A DNA stretch of 64,000 nucleotides from Artemia franciscana (Eukaryota > Arthropoda > Branchiopoda > Anostraca > Artemiidae). The DNA lies in contig NC_088873.1 of assembly GCF_032884065.1 (NCBI RefSeq), forward strand, positions 36,195,823-36,259,822. The letters run 5' to 3'. Below are positions 1-13,197 of the stretch, one piece after another. The notes beneath the pieces were generated by a model. The model had not been told where the DNA came from, searched no databases, and saw only the letters and a program-made list of their open reading frames with translations. The translations under genes were made by a program, and so were the position numbers. The first letter of the stretch is position 1. Each line of letters starts with the position of its first letter.

Positions 1-259
1 GGTGTGATTTTCGTTAAGATTCTATGATTTTTTTTTGGGGGGGGGGGTGTTTCCCCCATTTTTCTAAAATATGGCGAACTTTCTCAGGCTCGTAACTTTT
101 TATGGGTAAGACCAAACTGGATGAAACTTATATATTTAAAATCAGCATTAAAATGCAATTCTTTTGATGTAACTATTGGTATCAAAATTCCACTTTTTAG
201 AATTTCGGTTACTATTGAGCCGGGTCGCTCCTTACTACGGTTCGTTACCACGAACTGTT
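1..259 (-). repeat. Dispersed 1.1-kb non-coding family, partial copy
   Basis: Matches the family seen in full at 40039-41190, in the opposite orientation. The copy ends at 239-258 in the palindromic terminus GTTCGTTACCACGAAC. Its internal bases 84-240 (for example the GAGCCGGGTCGCTCCTTACTA block) are shared with the copies near 4560, 28320, 40060 and 61560. Confidence 0.75.
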
Positions 260-485
260 TGATACTGTATTTGGTTCTCAAGATGCTAAAAAATTTTGAG
301 GTTCTAAAAAAAAAGCGTTATATCTCCTTTTCACAGTTTCACAACTTGGTAGGCACTGGAGAATTCATATAACTGATATTGCCAGTTCTTGGATGCTTAA
401 GAGAAGAATGTAAAAATGACAGGCCGATAATAACAGTCGATGAACAAAAATACAATAATCAATTCCACAAATTTCGCGCCAAAAG

Positions 486-720
486 GGACGTTTTTGCGTG
501 ATCCGTCAAATTTCATTCGTTTTTTCTACAAGGTTATGCGTCATAACGGTTCAACGGCTGCACGAACGTTTTTGCGGGATCGGTCAAATTTTATTCGTTT
601 TTTTTACAAGGTTATGCGTCATAACGGTTCAATGGGTGTCAGACGTTTTTGCATGATCCGTCAAATTTCATTCATTTTTTCTACAAGGTTATGCGTCATA
701 ACGGCTCAACAGCTGCGTTG
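486..720. repeat. Three tandem units of about 78 bp
   Basis: Units starting near 488, 566 and 643 each read ACGTTTTTGCG, then a TCAAATTT block, then CTACAAGGTTATGCGTCATA. They differ by a few bases. Reading frames across them are a by-product of the near-multiple-of-three period. Confidence 0.85.
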
Positions 721-2378
721 AAATATTTCTGTTGAGCCATTGAAGAACACATCCGTTATTTTGAATTGAGAGCTGTGTTGAACCAAACAATGTAAATAAC
801 TGAGACTAATCATGTGTATCAGAAGTCGTCCAGTAATATATTGCAGAGGACTAAAGAGGTATTCAAATAAATTTTTAACTCTCAAGGCCTGGGAGGATAT
901 TTCCAGGGAAATGATAGCAGAAGATACGAATTATGTTATTAATTAGGTGCAGCTATTTTAGGTTACTATCAGCTAGCCTTCTGAATACTTTTTTTGGGCT
1001 TTTAGAACTTAATTTAGCCTATTAAAAATAATTATAGACTATATGTGCCAAATTAATCAAAAACAAAATTTGCCTAGGAGTTTTTATACGTTTTAAGCCC
1101 TTTTTTTTATACGTTATTTTTTTTATGCGTTATGACAAAAGACAAAAAAAAAATACGTTCAGTTTTAAGTAAAGCGCAAACGATACGCTATATTATAAAT
1201 ATTATCACTAAGATAATGCTTATAGAAGTATTCATTGTTTTCTTTACCGATAATTCTGAAAATATAAGTTTTCCTTTCTCTTTTCTTCTTAACGTGTTGT
1301 CGAGTTTTTATTTCTTTTATTAACATTATTATTGATATTTCCATCTTTTCTCTTGCTCTTTACCCAACACTCGTTGGTCTGTTAAACCCTGTTTAATCTC
1401 ACCAAAAGTTCACATATTGCCTTTTGAATCATGGCAACGGAGTATCATCAGGTTGTCAATGTCGGAGCAAACAAGGTGTCAACTAAATGATAAGCGTTCT
1501 AGAAGTCGTAACAAGAATTATTCAATAAAATTTTCGCAGAAAACATGGGAATTTTTCGATATTAGTCGTTATTTTAGCAAATTAGATTACGGAACTTCAT
1601 AAAGAGTAAAGCTGTGAATAGATTAGAGCGGGAAGAACGTTCACAGCTACGTTGAGCTCAGGTGGCTTGATGCTGTAATGAGTCGGTACTAAAGGTAGTA
1701 ACAAGACTGACCTGAATTTTCGTCGGGATTGAATTGTTTATTTAGAGGATATATCCGTGGGAATGGTATAAAAAAACAGGTTTTTCCAACTAAAATTAAG
1801 GAGAAGCATTAAAACTTAAAACGAACAGAGATTATTACGCTAAAGTAAAGCCTTGAATAGATTAGAGTGAGGAAGAAGGTGCACAGCTACGTTGCACAGG
1901 AGGGTGCACACAACGTGCTCGGTGCACGTTGAGCTCAGGTGGCTTGATGTCCTTGTGTGAGCTTGTTTTCTGCACTGCAGCCCAAATTTTGACAATTTTG
2001 AGAGAACTAAGAGGAAAATCAAATCCAATATTTGAGTCATTTATGCTCGAAAAATGGAAAAAAAAAATATTTTTTTAGCTTTGTTTTTTCAATAGAGTCA
2101 AAATTTGATTTTTTCTTTTATAATATTACATTCTGAAACTGAAGGTATAGGATAGTAATCTCGTTTGTTCTCTTTGGTCATACTCTAAAATGAAAATTTC
2201 AAAACTGATGACCTGAGATATGAATGTGAGCCATCAAAACTGGCCACATTTTTGCTCTTGTAAGTCAGATGTTTCTGGTCGTTAATTGCTGATTGAGCCA
2301 TTTGCAGTCTGAACAGTCAAGAAGTCTGGGAAACCATGTTTCAATAAATTACAAAGTAATTCTCACTCCCTGATAAAA
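721..2378. other. No gene seen; degraded LINE 3'-tail relics
   Basis: AT-rich sequence. Stretches at 1616-1705 and 1852-1955 resemble the 3' end of the CFDP2/RTE-like LINE (GAATAGATTAGAG, AGCTACGTTG, CTCAGGTGGCTTGATGCTG) and are strongly diverged. The rest shows no coding signal. Confidence 0.5.
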
Positions 2379-2666
2379 GTACGGCAGTTCCAGGAAATAA
2401 GGGGAGGATTGATTTTGAAGCTTCAGTTTCAAATATTAAGTGCATTGAGAGTACGGCAGTTCCAGGAAATAAGGGGAGGATTGATTTTGAAGCTTCAGTT
2501 TCAAATATTAAGTGCATTGAGAGTACGGCAGTTCCAGGAAATAAGGGGAGGATTGATTTTGAAGCTTCAGTTTCAAATATTAAGTGCATTGAGAGTACGG
2601 CAGTTCCAGGAAATAAGGGGAGGATTGATTTTGAAGCTTCAGTTTCAAATATTAAGTGCATTGAGA
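2379..2666. repeat. Four perfect 72-bp tandem repeats
   Basis: Units begin at 2379, 2451, 2523 and 2595 with GTACGGCAGTTCCAGGAAAT and end with AAGTGCATTGAGA. No differences were seen between units, so the expansion is recent. As 72 is a multiple of three, both strands stay open across the array; this does not imply a protein. A LINE 3'-tail relic follows at 2695-2755. Confidence 0.95.
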
Positions 2667-2759
2667 ATGTCATCAGTGTTGGCAGTCCCAAAACATAAGC
2701 TCAGTTGGCTTAAAGCTGTAATGAGTTGTTACTAATGGTTGTAGTAGCAGAAGCGCACG

Positions 2760-3430
2760 ATAAAACCCAATCCAAGAACACCAATCTCTTAAAGAAAAAT
2801 GAAAATATAAGGTCTTTACAGGCAAAGTTATAAGCTACTTCTATGCAACAAAACTAACCTTAAAAATTAAGAGGAAGAAGATGATATTTCACTTCGTACG
2901 CTATAGGATAGAAATTTCAGCGGTAGAATTTAAAAATGGGCTCTTCTAAAAACATGCACGGCGATCCTTATAATTGTGATTCGACTCGTTCTAAATGTTT
3001 GAGTGCTATTTACTCCCAGAACATGTCACATTTAGTTAGAAAGAATATCTCATGTGGGAACACTACTTCCCCGGATTCTCCTGAATATAGTAAAAATTAA
3101 ATTTAAGGGAGATCCCTAAACACTACGAGTATTACAGTCCTTTTTGGTTGGAATGGCGGTATCCATGTCAATATACATTATTATTATTTTCTTTTTAGAA
3201 AACTGGGGGGTGGTTAGGTGTATTCTTGACAGCTGCGTCATGAGCCCCATAGTTAATAGACAATTTTGGTTAACGTTTTTATCGTCCCCTTGCCTCTCTT
3301 TCTTTTGATAAAATAAAATTTCTTTCCACTTTTGTTTATTTCAGTACAAAAGATGCGTCAAAAGTGTGCGATATACCGCTAAATTAGCTCAAATCTTTCA
3401 ATTCCAATCACAATTAAATAAAAAAATTAC
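2760..3430. other. No feature recognised
   Basis: AT-rich spacer with no long open frame, no clear repeat and no RNA-like structure that I could see. Confidence 0.4.
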
Positions 3431-4710
3431 ATTTTTTTCAGCTGAAAGTAAGGAGCCGCATTAAAACTAAAAAAAAACATATATTATTCCGTGCGCCCCC
3501 TCCTCAATACCTCGCTCTTCACGCTAAAATATTTTAGAACTTTAAAAAAGCTTCTTATTCTAATTAAACGGCTCTTAGGTTACAGTTGTTCTAAAAGAAT
3601 TGTGATACAAATTCAAACTTTAGCGGAAATAGCAAGAAATCCAGGAGGGGGCACCCCTCTCATACACAGAATAATTTCTGTTAATTTTAAGTTTTGATGA
3701 TGCTCCTTACTTTCAGTTCAAATTTTTTATTTATTTAATTTCTGATCGTTTTTCAGATAGTGCCAAGAAATCCAGCTCCCCTCCATGGATGATCCCCCCG
3801 CACAGAAAATTCCTCAAAGTAAAGTTCCTCCAACGTAAAATACCACCCTCCAACACCTGAAAAATTCCATCCTCACTGAAAATTACCCAGAAAAATTTCG
3901 CACGGACGAATCCATCTGAAGAATTCTCCTTAGCATACTTTCATTTGAAAGACAAACTTTAATTTCTGATCGCTTTTCAAATCATGTCGAAAATCCCCTC
4001 TCCGTGACACATTTTTCCCATGAATCCCCCCTCCTCACCCACAGTGGACAGTTGCTACCGCACGGAATTCTCATACGAGGAATTTCTACCTCGGACCCCC
4101 CCCCCCCCCCCCCAGGGAAAAACCTCCAGACAATTCCAACCCCTCTGAAAACTTCCCTTGAACATCTCCACTTGTTGAATTTAGTCGGCAAAGACAAAGT
4201 ACGGCAAATAAAAAGAATTCCGTATATGAGTTCTGATAAATTCCCCACTGGAAAGCTCACCCCCCGGAAACTTCCCTCCCCAAGAAATATTCTCACTGTG
4301 GAATACCCCCAAACAGAAAATTCCACGCTCCCCCCAAAAAGTGTCTATATACACTTTTACATCCCTTCCCCCAGAAGCTGAGGGATTGCAATGATCTCTG
4401 AAAAAAAAAAACAAACAAATACACATCCTTGATACCTCTACGGCAGATTTCTCTTATAAGCTGAATCTGATGAAACGATTTTTGAAGTTTGACGTTTGGC
4501 ACTTGACGTACAGGGGGTGTTTCTCCTTTTTTCACAAGTTCGGCAAAATTTCTCGGGCTCGTAACTGTTGATGGGTAATATTAAACTTAATGAACCTTAA
4601 ATATTTTGAAGCAGCATAAAAATTAGATTCTTTTGATAAATCCTGTTGTTATTAAAAGTTTTTTAGAGCTTCGGTTTCTATTGAGCTAGGTCGCTCGTTA
4701 CTTATAGTCG
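3431..4710 (-). repeat. Dispersed 1.1-kb non-coding family, diverged copy
   Basis: Begins with the AGTAAGGAGC...TTAAAACT arm whose inverted partner is at 3690-3716, passes through C-rich segments (about 3770-4380), and ends at 4540-4710 with the block shared with 84-259. The overlapping open frames at 3982-4535 are C/G-tract artefacts inside this repeat. Confidence 0.7.
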
Positions 4711-7700
4711 TGGCTTGAAAAAAAAGAAAAATACTAACATAACTAACACGAAACACTTAATATTTGTTTCTGTATTTATCTAAAAGAAACAGAAAAAAAA
4801 AATCTACAAGAAGGTACACGTATTAAAACAGTTATATAATCATTCAAACTTAGTAAAGCTGCTGGTAAAAACACTTAACCGGTTAGGTGTTCCAGTCAGC
4901 AATCTAACCGGTTAGACCATTGTAGATGTAAACAAAGAGTATGGGTAACTCAAAAGATTGGGAACTAGCGCTATCGACAAAAAAAAAAACAAAAAAAAAC
5001 GAACTATCAACACCGTTACCTATCAGTTACCATTTTTTCCATTGTAGCATAAGAATCATTAATTTAATTAGCGTAATTGCTTAAATTAGGGTAGTAATGA
5101 GTGTCTTATCTCAGTTCCTGACAAAAAAGAAAACGATTATGAAGCTTGAAGAAATACCAAGTGTTACCAAATGCTAGATTACGTTGATAATTTCTTTTGT
5201 GGACATTATCGCCGGTTCCCACTCTTATAAGTAACCCATATTCTTTGGATTTGAACTAAAAATCTACAAGAAGGTACATGTAATTAAAGAGAAACAAATC
5301 ATTCAAATCTGCTGGAGACAACACTTAAACTCTTAAATTGTACTTGTGCGGTAACCATGTCAGCTTTATTATTCTGTTGCAGGGTCCATGAAAAAAGATT
5401 ACGATCCATAGCTTCGATATTTAAAAAAAAAAAAATCGTCATTAAAAGAAGAAATGATTTCTGTGGATGAACATGAGCGTCAAATGATCTGCAAAATCAT
5501 AAATACACAGTATAACGATGGAGAGGCGAGAAATTTATATAAAACCATATTTTAGGATTGAAATTTCTAATTTTTCAGGGGGGGGGGGGTTATATATCAA
5601 CCTTAGGTTGGGAGGTCTCAAGCCTGTGTGCAAGCATGGTTACAATTACAAAACAGTGATACTATTTTTATATTTACGCACACTTCATATTCCGAACTAC
5701 GAATCTTGGACTTGAGTTAGTCCTGATTTCATGAAATAACAAAAAAGGAGCAAATGGTTAACTTTATACAGTGGTATCAATCCAAAAAAAATGTTGAGGC
5801 GGGGAGGGGGGGGGGGCAAATTGTCTTTATTGTCTTTTCAAAATCTAGTGGTAGGGGCGAATCCTCCAAAACCCAATTGGCACTAATGGACTCATAATTT
5901 AATTTTAGACCTGCAATAAAACTTGACTATATTTTTTTTTCAGTTTCACGTAATTTTTGAATTAAAATTTAGTAAACAATCATTTTTCAATAGACCATGC
6001 AAATCACCAACTAATTGCAACCACACAATCTTGCATATAATAAAGGCATGTACGCGACATTTATTCTCTTGGAGGGTCAAAACTTCAGAAATGTGCAAAT
6101 AACACGAAAAATATTACGATTTATAAGACAATATCATGCTTTTGGGAGAGGGGACACATGACCGAAGTCCCCCTACCCCGCGTACTTGCTTGACATAGCA
6201 GAGTAGCATATTGCTTAAAAAATATTGAAGTCCCTAAACTAACTGTTTCAAACTGATGGGTCGAATGATGAACAATTGGAGCACAGGACTCAGTACCACA
6301 GAAACGGAAGGCTAATTAATAAAACAAACAAAGTCTATATCTGTCACAAGAAACTCTGCAGCCAAAATCTGTCAGCTCTCATACAAACAATCAATTTGGA
6401 ATATAGACCCAAAGCCGTGGTAAACTGTTTATTAAAATTTAAAAATTAAATAATTTTAAATTTAATAATTTTATTTCAATAGAATTTCTTGTTTTGTTAT
6501 AAAGTATGAAAAAAGAAAAAGGGCTCAAACTGCCAGGCAAATTTTGTTTTTGATTAGTTTGGCAAACCGTTTTTTAAAGCAATATAATTTATTTTAGTTG
6601 TTGGTTTTATCGAAAAAGACTTAACTATAAAGTCACTTTCGGACGAACTTTGACCAAAAACTGTGTTAATATCTCACTTCCCCATCAGAATCCTAAATTT
6701 TTCTCAGTTTCTGGGCAATTCTAATTCACATTATCAAAGCTTTTTTTATTTATCCCCCCCGCCTCTAGCTAATGGAATTCCTATATAAATGCCATCTCCC
6801 CCAATGGAACAAAAAAAATCTTCTGATCCTTCCTTTAGTGTAAGGACCGAATATATATGCTCCTTGCTTCAACACATGCTCCTCTAGCCTTTAGCATATA
6901 TTCCTGCATATATCTCACCTCCCCAGCGGAAAAAATCTTCTGATTCTCTCTTTAGTGTAAGGAACGGATCTATATCCTCCTATAGGAAGACAGGAATTAC
7001 TCATAGTCCACCAGGATAAATGGAAAAGTACTTTAAAATGTATAAAATTGTCACGCTTGGGTCAAAAAGGAATTTCTAAGAAACCTTTGGATATTCTACT
7101 AAAAGTCTCTGACCCTCCCCCTCCTTGAAATCTGCCATCTGTGCCTCTGAGCCTACTTTGTGCTTAGTGGTTTAGTCATCAAGTTCAGATGAAGCACTTC
7201 AGATTCTTCCCTTTGAATTAACAAATGTTTTTGGTATTGCAGCATATCACATATCCGTAACTTATTTCAATTAATTTCGCAAAGAGTACCAGATAAGGTT
7301 AATATACTAAAACCTATATTTACATCAATAGTCAGTGTTCCTCAAAAGAAAAACAAACTTTTTGACTAGATCCTACACGGGGAGCAAGGCCTAATCACAT
7401 TTTTAAAAAAGATTACGCTAAAAAGAGAAAAAATCACAGTTTTGTAGCCTAAAGCAAAGACAACACAAGTCAAACTTTAAGTTTACAGGGGAACTGATTG
7501 ATTAATACTGATATAGAGAATAAGTTATGAGAGTCAATTCATCTACTCTGGGTCAGTAATCCGCAAAATGCTTAAAAATTTGACCTTCAATATCACGAAT
7601 TTGGGTGACCTAAAGCTGTATAACAAATAGATTACAGCTAAAAAAGACTAAAGCTAGTGAGAACCCATTCATTTACCGAGGTCACTTTGAAAAGCAGCAA

Positions 7701-8102
7701 AAAGACGAAGAAGAAATAACCGCGAAGTCTTAATTCGAAATTTCTATCCTGTATAGGTTTCATTTAATATTGAAACTAGAATAACAAAGAGTTTGATTTA
7801 CTTATTTCTATTGCCATTACTTTTCATTTTTTGTATGTTTTGCTTTTTTTGTGTGTATTTAATTGTTTGTACTCCACATTTTAATACTTTTATAGTGTTG
7901 TTGTGGGTAAGAAATAAATTATTATTATTATTATTATTATAAGAGTGAAAACTGGCGCTAGTGTCCAAAAAATACCAGTGTCATCTAACGTTTGGCGTTT
8001 CTTGGGATTTTTTTTTTTTTAGAGTTATGAATGGCAAAATCAGTGCAATTGGTGCAATTGGAAAAATTAGAGCAGTAATGAATATCTGATCTTAGTTTCT
8101 GA
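4711..8102. other. No gene seen; AT-rich spacer
   Basis: Contains C and G homopolymers (5577-5590, 5803-5816). It also has a 50-bp direct duplication (near 6819 and 6930, sharing AAAATCTTCTGAT and TTTAGTGTAAGGA) and an inverted pair of AACCGGTTAG sites near 4877 and 4904. A (TTA)n run at 7915-7940, after GGGTAAGAAATAAAT, looks like a LINE 3' tail without its coding part. Confidence 0.4.
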
Positions 8103-8245
8103 AAGAAGCCTGGAACGAGCTGGTTCGCCCGTTACTCGAGTACGTGTGCCCGGTGTTGGGTCTATCTGCTATACGCACGGCATACCTATCACGCGACATA
8201 GAGTCCGTCCAGAAAAGAGCAACAAGGATAATACTCCGAATATAA
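8103..8245 (+). pseudogene. LINE reverse transcriptase C-terminal fragment
   Basis: Translates as VRPLLEYVCPVLG...RTAYLSRDIESVQKRATRI, the segment after the RT palm found in Jockey/CR1/L2-type elements. It is a second, diverged copy of the same segment at 8620-8740 and breaks off into pure AT sequence at 8245. Confidence 0.65.
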
Positions 8246-8432
8246 TATATTTAATATAGATATGTTTATTATTTAATAAACATATTAATATTACTATTAT
8301 ATTAATATTAATATAATTAATATAATATATTATATAATATAATTAATATAATATTATAATATATAATATAATATTAATATAATAATATAATTATATTAAT
8401 ATTAATATACGAATATTAATATCTAATATAGA
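8246..8432. repeat. AT-only low-complexity tract
   Basis: About 185 bases of almost only A and T (ATATAATATTAAT motifs), lying exactly between two copies of a LINE fragment. Confidence 0.9.
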
Positions 8433-8433
8433 T

Positions 8434-9003
8434 ATGCCTCTAGCCCCTTTCCCGATTGTGAACAAAATTAAAATCTTAGGAGTAACTTTCACTAGTGACT
8501 GTAGTTTCAGTACCCATATTAATTTAACCGTCCCCAAGGCTAATGCAAGCCTTCAGACACTTACCAAAATGAGGCGTTTTGGGTGTGATACTGAAAGTCT
8601 TCTCCATGCCTGCATGTGTTATGTTCGCCCGTTGCTCGAATACACGTGCCCGGTGTGCGGTCCTTCTACTTTCCGCACAGCGTACCTATTACGCGACTTA
8701 CAGTCCCTCCAGAAAAGAGCAACAAGGATTATATTCTGAAACCGCGACATACCCTTTGATCAAGCCCTCGCGAAACTGAATTTATCTCCACTTGAAGTAC
8801 TGCTTGAACTCCTGATTCTGCAATTTAGAAAATCCGTCCTAGCCAATACGAGCCACCGATCACTACTACCTGAACCATCCCCTCTCAACAGTCGAACTTG
8901 GTTACAAAATAAACTCCTACCCCTTAAGTACGAACTAATCGTTACGCCAACTCATTTGTGCCTTTCTTCACATCGATTTTCAATGCTGAGCCGCAGTGCG
9001 TGA
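8434..9003 (+). pseudogene. LINE (CR1/L2/Jockey-like) RT C-terminal region, broken by one stop
   Basis: The frame reads KILGVTFTSDCSFSTHI, then LLHACMCYVRPLLEYTCPV and LQSLQKRATRIIF, then a TGA at 8737-8739. It continues in the same frame for about 87 more codons (DIPFDQALAKLNLSPLEVL and onward) to TGA at 9001-9003. The sister copy at 8103-8245 has CGA at the matching position, so the stop is a one-base C-to-T change. The element is 5'-truncated: no palm motifs precede it. Confidence 0.75.
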
Positions 9004-9483
9004 TTTTTGTCTAATGTATGATTTTGTAAAAAAAAAAAAAAAAAAAATAGCGGAATTTAGCTATGCTACGATAGTTTTTAAATATACCGATCTCCATCTC
9101 TTTTTCTCTAGATGGCGTTGATTTTTTTCGACACTAGCTTCAGTCTCCTCTCTTACCCTAAGACATAAATCTGATGAAATCGATTATATATAGAGTTTAA
9201 GTTTTTGCACTCTACTTAAACGTTATTTTTTAGAGTAACAATGCCCTATATCACTTTCAAAAAGAATACAGGTTATTTTTCTTGAAATAAAACATTTTCC
9301 AATATTATTATTATTTTTTAAATGCACCCAATCCCAAAAGAGAGCTATATTTTAAACAGAACCGAAAATCGTCAAAAATCGCCGAAAAATAGTCAAATAT
9401 TTTTGACTATTTCAATCTACTATTATAGTTTTAAGCTCCTTTTTATAAGTTACGCTAATACTAATTGCTAAAGCACATATTAT
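9004..9483. other. No feature recognised
   Basis: AT-rich spacer with an 18-base A run near 9030. It could be the 3' untranslated part of the preceding LINE fragment. Confidence 0.35.
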
Positions 9484-9672
9484 CTCGCATACCTCTCGGG
9501 TAACTGGAAAACATTCCCTTATTGGACGAGCTATTACAATTTGGAACAACGATTCAATTTGTCTATTGGCAAAACTTATGAGTTTACTAGGGGAAGTTGG
9601 CGGTAATGTGAACCCAAATGCATTTATCTTTAAAGTTCAAAAGTTAATGTACCACCCAGCTTACGAAAGCTA
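9484..9672 (+). pseudogene. Possible LINE C-terminal end relic
   Basis: An open stretch reading SHTSRVTGKHSLIGRAITIW and ending FIFKVQKLMYHPAYES then TAA. The pattern of a short basic segment, an 'aromatic W-N' and a final FK..L helix resembles the C-terminal ends of CR1/L2-like LINE proteins. Similarity is weak; it could be chance. Confidence 0.3.
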
Positions 9673-10059
9673 ACCAGGCATTCGAGTTCAAACCGAACAG
9701 AAAGTGACTTTCAGAATTTGGAATGCTCGCCCTTAAGTATAACTGTAAAAATGAAAAAAAAAAACACATTTGAAATAAAAACGAATGCACACGAACTGCA
9801 TCTTAACGGAAGTGTCTCGATGGTTTCGCTCAGAGGAGGAGTATTAGAGAATTGGATTCTAAAGTTTAACTAATTCCCGTTCTTTCCTCTACCCCTGGAG
9901 ACAACTATAATACTCATCCGTTATTTTGATCGGATTTCGACCCCACATATCTTGTAGCTTAGAACTGCTCTCTAAAAAAATCTGATTTGAATTGTTTTGC
10001 TTTACACTACAGGTTTGGCTGCACGCCAATTCAACCTAATTGAACTGCGCCAGCACCCT

Positions 10060-10449
10060 CTACAACACTGGAACACAAAAATATCGATCATCCTCGGCTA
10101 TTAGTGTAACTAAACTATTATCACTACCGGCACTAGCTACCGTAGCAAAATCAGTAGTACCATAAGCGGAAGGCTTTAATAAACACAAATTTAAGCGAAG
10201 AGCACGAGCAACTAAGTGCAAATCTTTTGCCGCCAAATGACTAGTGTCACCCACTGTATCTAAATACTGTTCAGTATAGGAACGAGTTGTGTCATAATTG
10301 CCATTCGGGTCGGTTGCAAAAGGCTCCAACACTGATGCTAATACATGAAGTTTGGCTGCTTCAACTAGTCGAGTATCCAATTCACAATCAGCAGATAGAG
10401 AATGAACTAATGACTCTTCGATGTCTGCTTCGTGATTCAAATCAACTGC
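10060..10449 (-). CDS. OTULIN-like gene, terminal exon with remaining catalytic positions substituted
   Basis: Acceptor TTTGTTTCAG|GCA (AG at 10451-10450), phase 0, 129 codons and stop TAG at 10062-10060. The sequence runs through ESLVHSLSADCELDTRLVEA, YLDTVGDTSHLAAKDLHLVA and the final strand EDDRYFCVPVL. In the OTULIN family the end reads DRHYNIPV, with His and Asn completing the catalytic triad. Here these are Tyr693 and Cys695 (codons within 10075-10083). The protein stops right after the core strand and lacks the short PDZ-binding tail of the human enzyme. I saw no clear polyadenylation signal close downstream. Confidence 0.86.
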   Translation of the reverse strand, partial: AVDLNHEADIEESLVHSLSADCELDTRLVEAAKLHVLASVLEPFATDPNGNYDTTRSYTEQYLDTVGDTSHLAAKDLHLVARALRLNLCLLKPSAYGTTDFATVASAGSDNSLVTLIAEDDRYFCVPVL

Positions 10450-13126
10450 CTGAAACAAAAAAAAGAGTGTTTTATACAAGGCCGTATCCAAGGGAGAGGG
10501 GGGGGAGGCCGACCTCCCCCCCCCGAAATGAAATGTTTGTCTGAATCGTAAAAACGTAAGAAAAATGAATATAAACAAACTTTGTATGTGTTCTTTTAAG
10601 TTTTTGGCTCCCCCCCCTACAAAAAAATCATTTGTATCATAAAGAAATAAAACGACCAAAAATGGGGGTTTTAAAGGCCAAATGAAAATACTGAAGAAAA
10701 CACAGAAAGCAAATATTTTGAAAACCCCATTTTGATCGTTTTCTTTCTTGATGTTATGGCAGGCCAATGTGGTCTCAGAAATTATCTTAATCATTTGCAC
10801 CTCCCCCCCTAAAACAATCCTGGATTTATAATATTTGCGTCGTTTTTGGACCTTTTTTTTTAGACCATCCTTTGTAGATCTAAATTTGGTGACACTGTGT
10901 TTTGTTTTGCTCTGGATCCCTGTTGGTGTCAAGCTAAATTGTTGAGGCCAACTGGTATTTGTCCTATCAGCTATTGATATTTCAAACAAACGTTGTTTCC
11001 TTTATCCATTTTTTTTTTGTATAAAAGGTACTTTTTGTATAAAAGGTACTTTTTGTATAAAAGGTACTTTTATACAAAAGGTACTTTTTGTATAAAAGGT
11101 ACTTTTTTCAATTGCTCAGTGTTGGTGATGGAGTCGACAAATTTAGAACTAGAGTGCAATTTATTTACAATATTCAAAAAAATAAGTAAATTTGATAATT
11201 GAGTCGATGGCTGAACATTAAAACGAATTAAGAATTTAAAAATTAAACAGAATTTAAAATTAAAAAGTAAATTTAACATAAGTTTCAATTTCAGTTTCAT
11301 ATTTCTGTTTCTTAACAAAATCGAATTACGATGATTTAGGAGGCTTTTCAGAATTAAGAAAAACGTATATTAGGTACTTACATAAAATAACCGTGGAATG
11401 AATAGTCCCAAATGAAATACCAAACGAATGAAAACATAAAGCATGCCCAAGGGCACACAAAGGAAAGAGAAAGGAAGCTATTAAGTGGCTGATGGTTAAT
11501 AATGATTACACGTTTTAAAGATGAAGGATTATATATTGCCAAATATCGTTATAGCAATACAACGCTACAACGTTACAATACAACGTTATAGCAATACAAC
11601 AACGTAAACAAGCAGGACGGTGGTCTCAAACAGCTTGGTACTGTAACTGCTTACCAGTAGCAGTAATAATTACATATAATAAAATTAGTTTGGTATTATC
11701 TATAAAAAAAAAAACAAAACAAAAAACAATAAACGAAATCCAGTGATATAAAAACTAAAATTTCAAACGATATCAAAATACTTTCTTCCATTCAAAAACA
11801 AGTCTAGGAATTTTGACGCTAGTAGTCTACAAGAAACGAATAACCAATGTTGCACTGTAAAAAATAAATAAATAAAAAAAGATACCAATCAGACAGTTCG
11901 TACTAACATCAATCCAATGAACTGAGCCCCTCCCTCCCCTTACAATTTTATGGGAAAGATTAAGCTAAAATGTCACTGTCTGTTAATTTAGTAGCCTCAG
12001 ATCAGTTTTTAGGGTGACAACACTGGATGTCTGTTGTGGGATGTGTAAGAGCGTCTTTCTTAAGTCCCATCAACAACACCGTCAAACATACACGAGGAAA
12101 TGTTTGCATTCGAGGATGAAACTGTGTCAGTTACCGTTGCGGAAGATGTAGCCTTAGTTACACTGAAGTTACAAAACATAATGGAAAAAATCTACTGCTG
12201 GTTCAATAGTAATCTAGTAGCTTTATATTTAAAGAGGTCGTACCTTCTTATTTTTTTCATATAGGCAGAAGTTTTCTTTTAATAATGGACCTTTCTACTT
12301 CAGGGTAATGAATACTAACCATCTGATAGAGGCTAACGATTCCTAGGACTTATTTTGGATGAAAATCTACTATTAAAACTAAAACATTGATGTCCTTAGA
12401 GTTAAGGAGTAACGAGGTTTGGGACTTAGGGGAAATAATTTTGCCTCGGGGGAAGAAGTCTTGCATTTATATTTTTCTCTTAGTTAATCTTATTTTTTAT
12501 ACTACTCGTCGGCATGGATGTCGATTTCCCATCTTTACTCTTGCCTTTATGCAATCTCAAACAAAAAGCAGTACAAGTCCTCCAGTCCTTAGTGCAATCT
12601 ATTCTAGTCCTTACATAACGTAAACAATGTACAGTTCAGTCCTTAATGAATTTCGTATCTTTAAAAGCCCAGTCCTTACGTAAAAGCCTTTATGTAATAT
12701 CCCACAAAAAGCAATAAAAGTCCTCCAGACCTCCACACACACGTCTATTCACTTCTAAAAGCGAGCTGTCATCTATTGAGCTGCAAAATGGTTTAAAATG
12801 CAAGCAATTACTTTCATGGTAAAAAAAGAGGTTTGGATGAGGCTTCAAAACTTCAGTCTATACCGGCAGAGCCTATCTCTGTTTCATATCATGCTCCTCT
12901 AAGATACTCCAAGTAGAGAGATATGTAAGCCAGTATAGTGTTCGAAATCAAGATGACATGGTGATTCCCTCCACTCAGGCAGCATGTTCAGAGCTTTGTC
13001 TGACCGTTGCTGTGGGGTTGTGCCTTTAACTCCACTCAAGACAGAATTCAATAGTCCTATATTCTACCTCCTTTAAAAAAGCTTTAAAATTTCTTGTCCG
13101 ATTTTATTTCCTTTTATGACGAACTA

Positions 13127-13197
<71 letters not shown>

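Noticed and set aside
2341..2735. Repetitive protein frames on both strands over the 72-bp array
   Set aside because: Openness on both strands follows from a period divisible by three; there is no start context, splice site or conserved domain.
3982..4535. Overlapping Pro/Gly-rich frames
   Set aside because: They come from C and G tracts inside the 1.1-kb dispersed repeat and are broken in its other copies.
10460..10989. The 309-codon frame taken as one unspliced terminal exon
   Set aside because: Only the last 129 residues match the OTULIN domain. The acceptor TTTGTTTCAG at 10450 is strong, and upstream residues are low-complexity and overlap a dispersed repeat.
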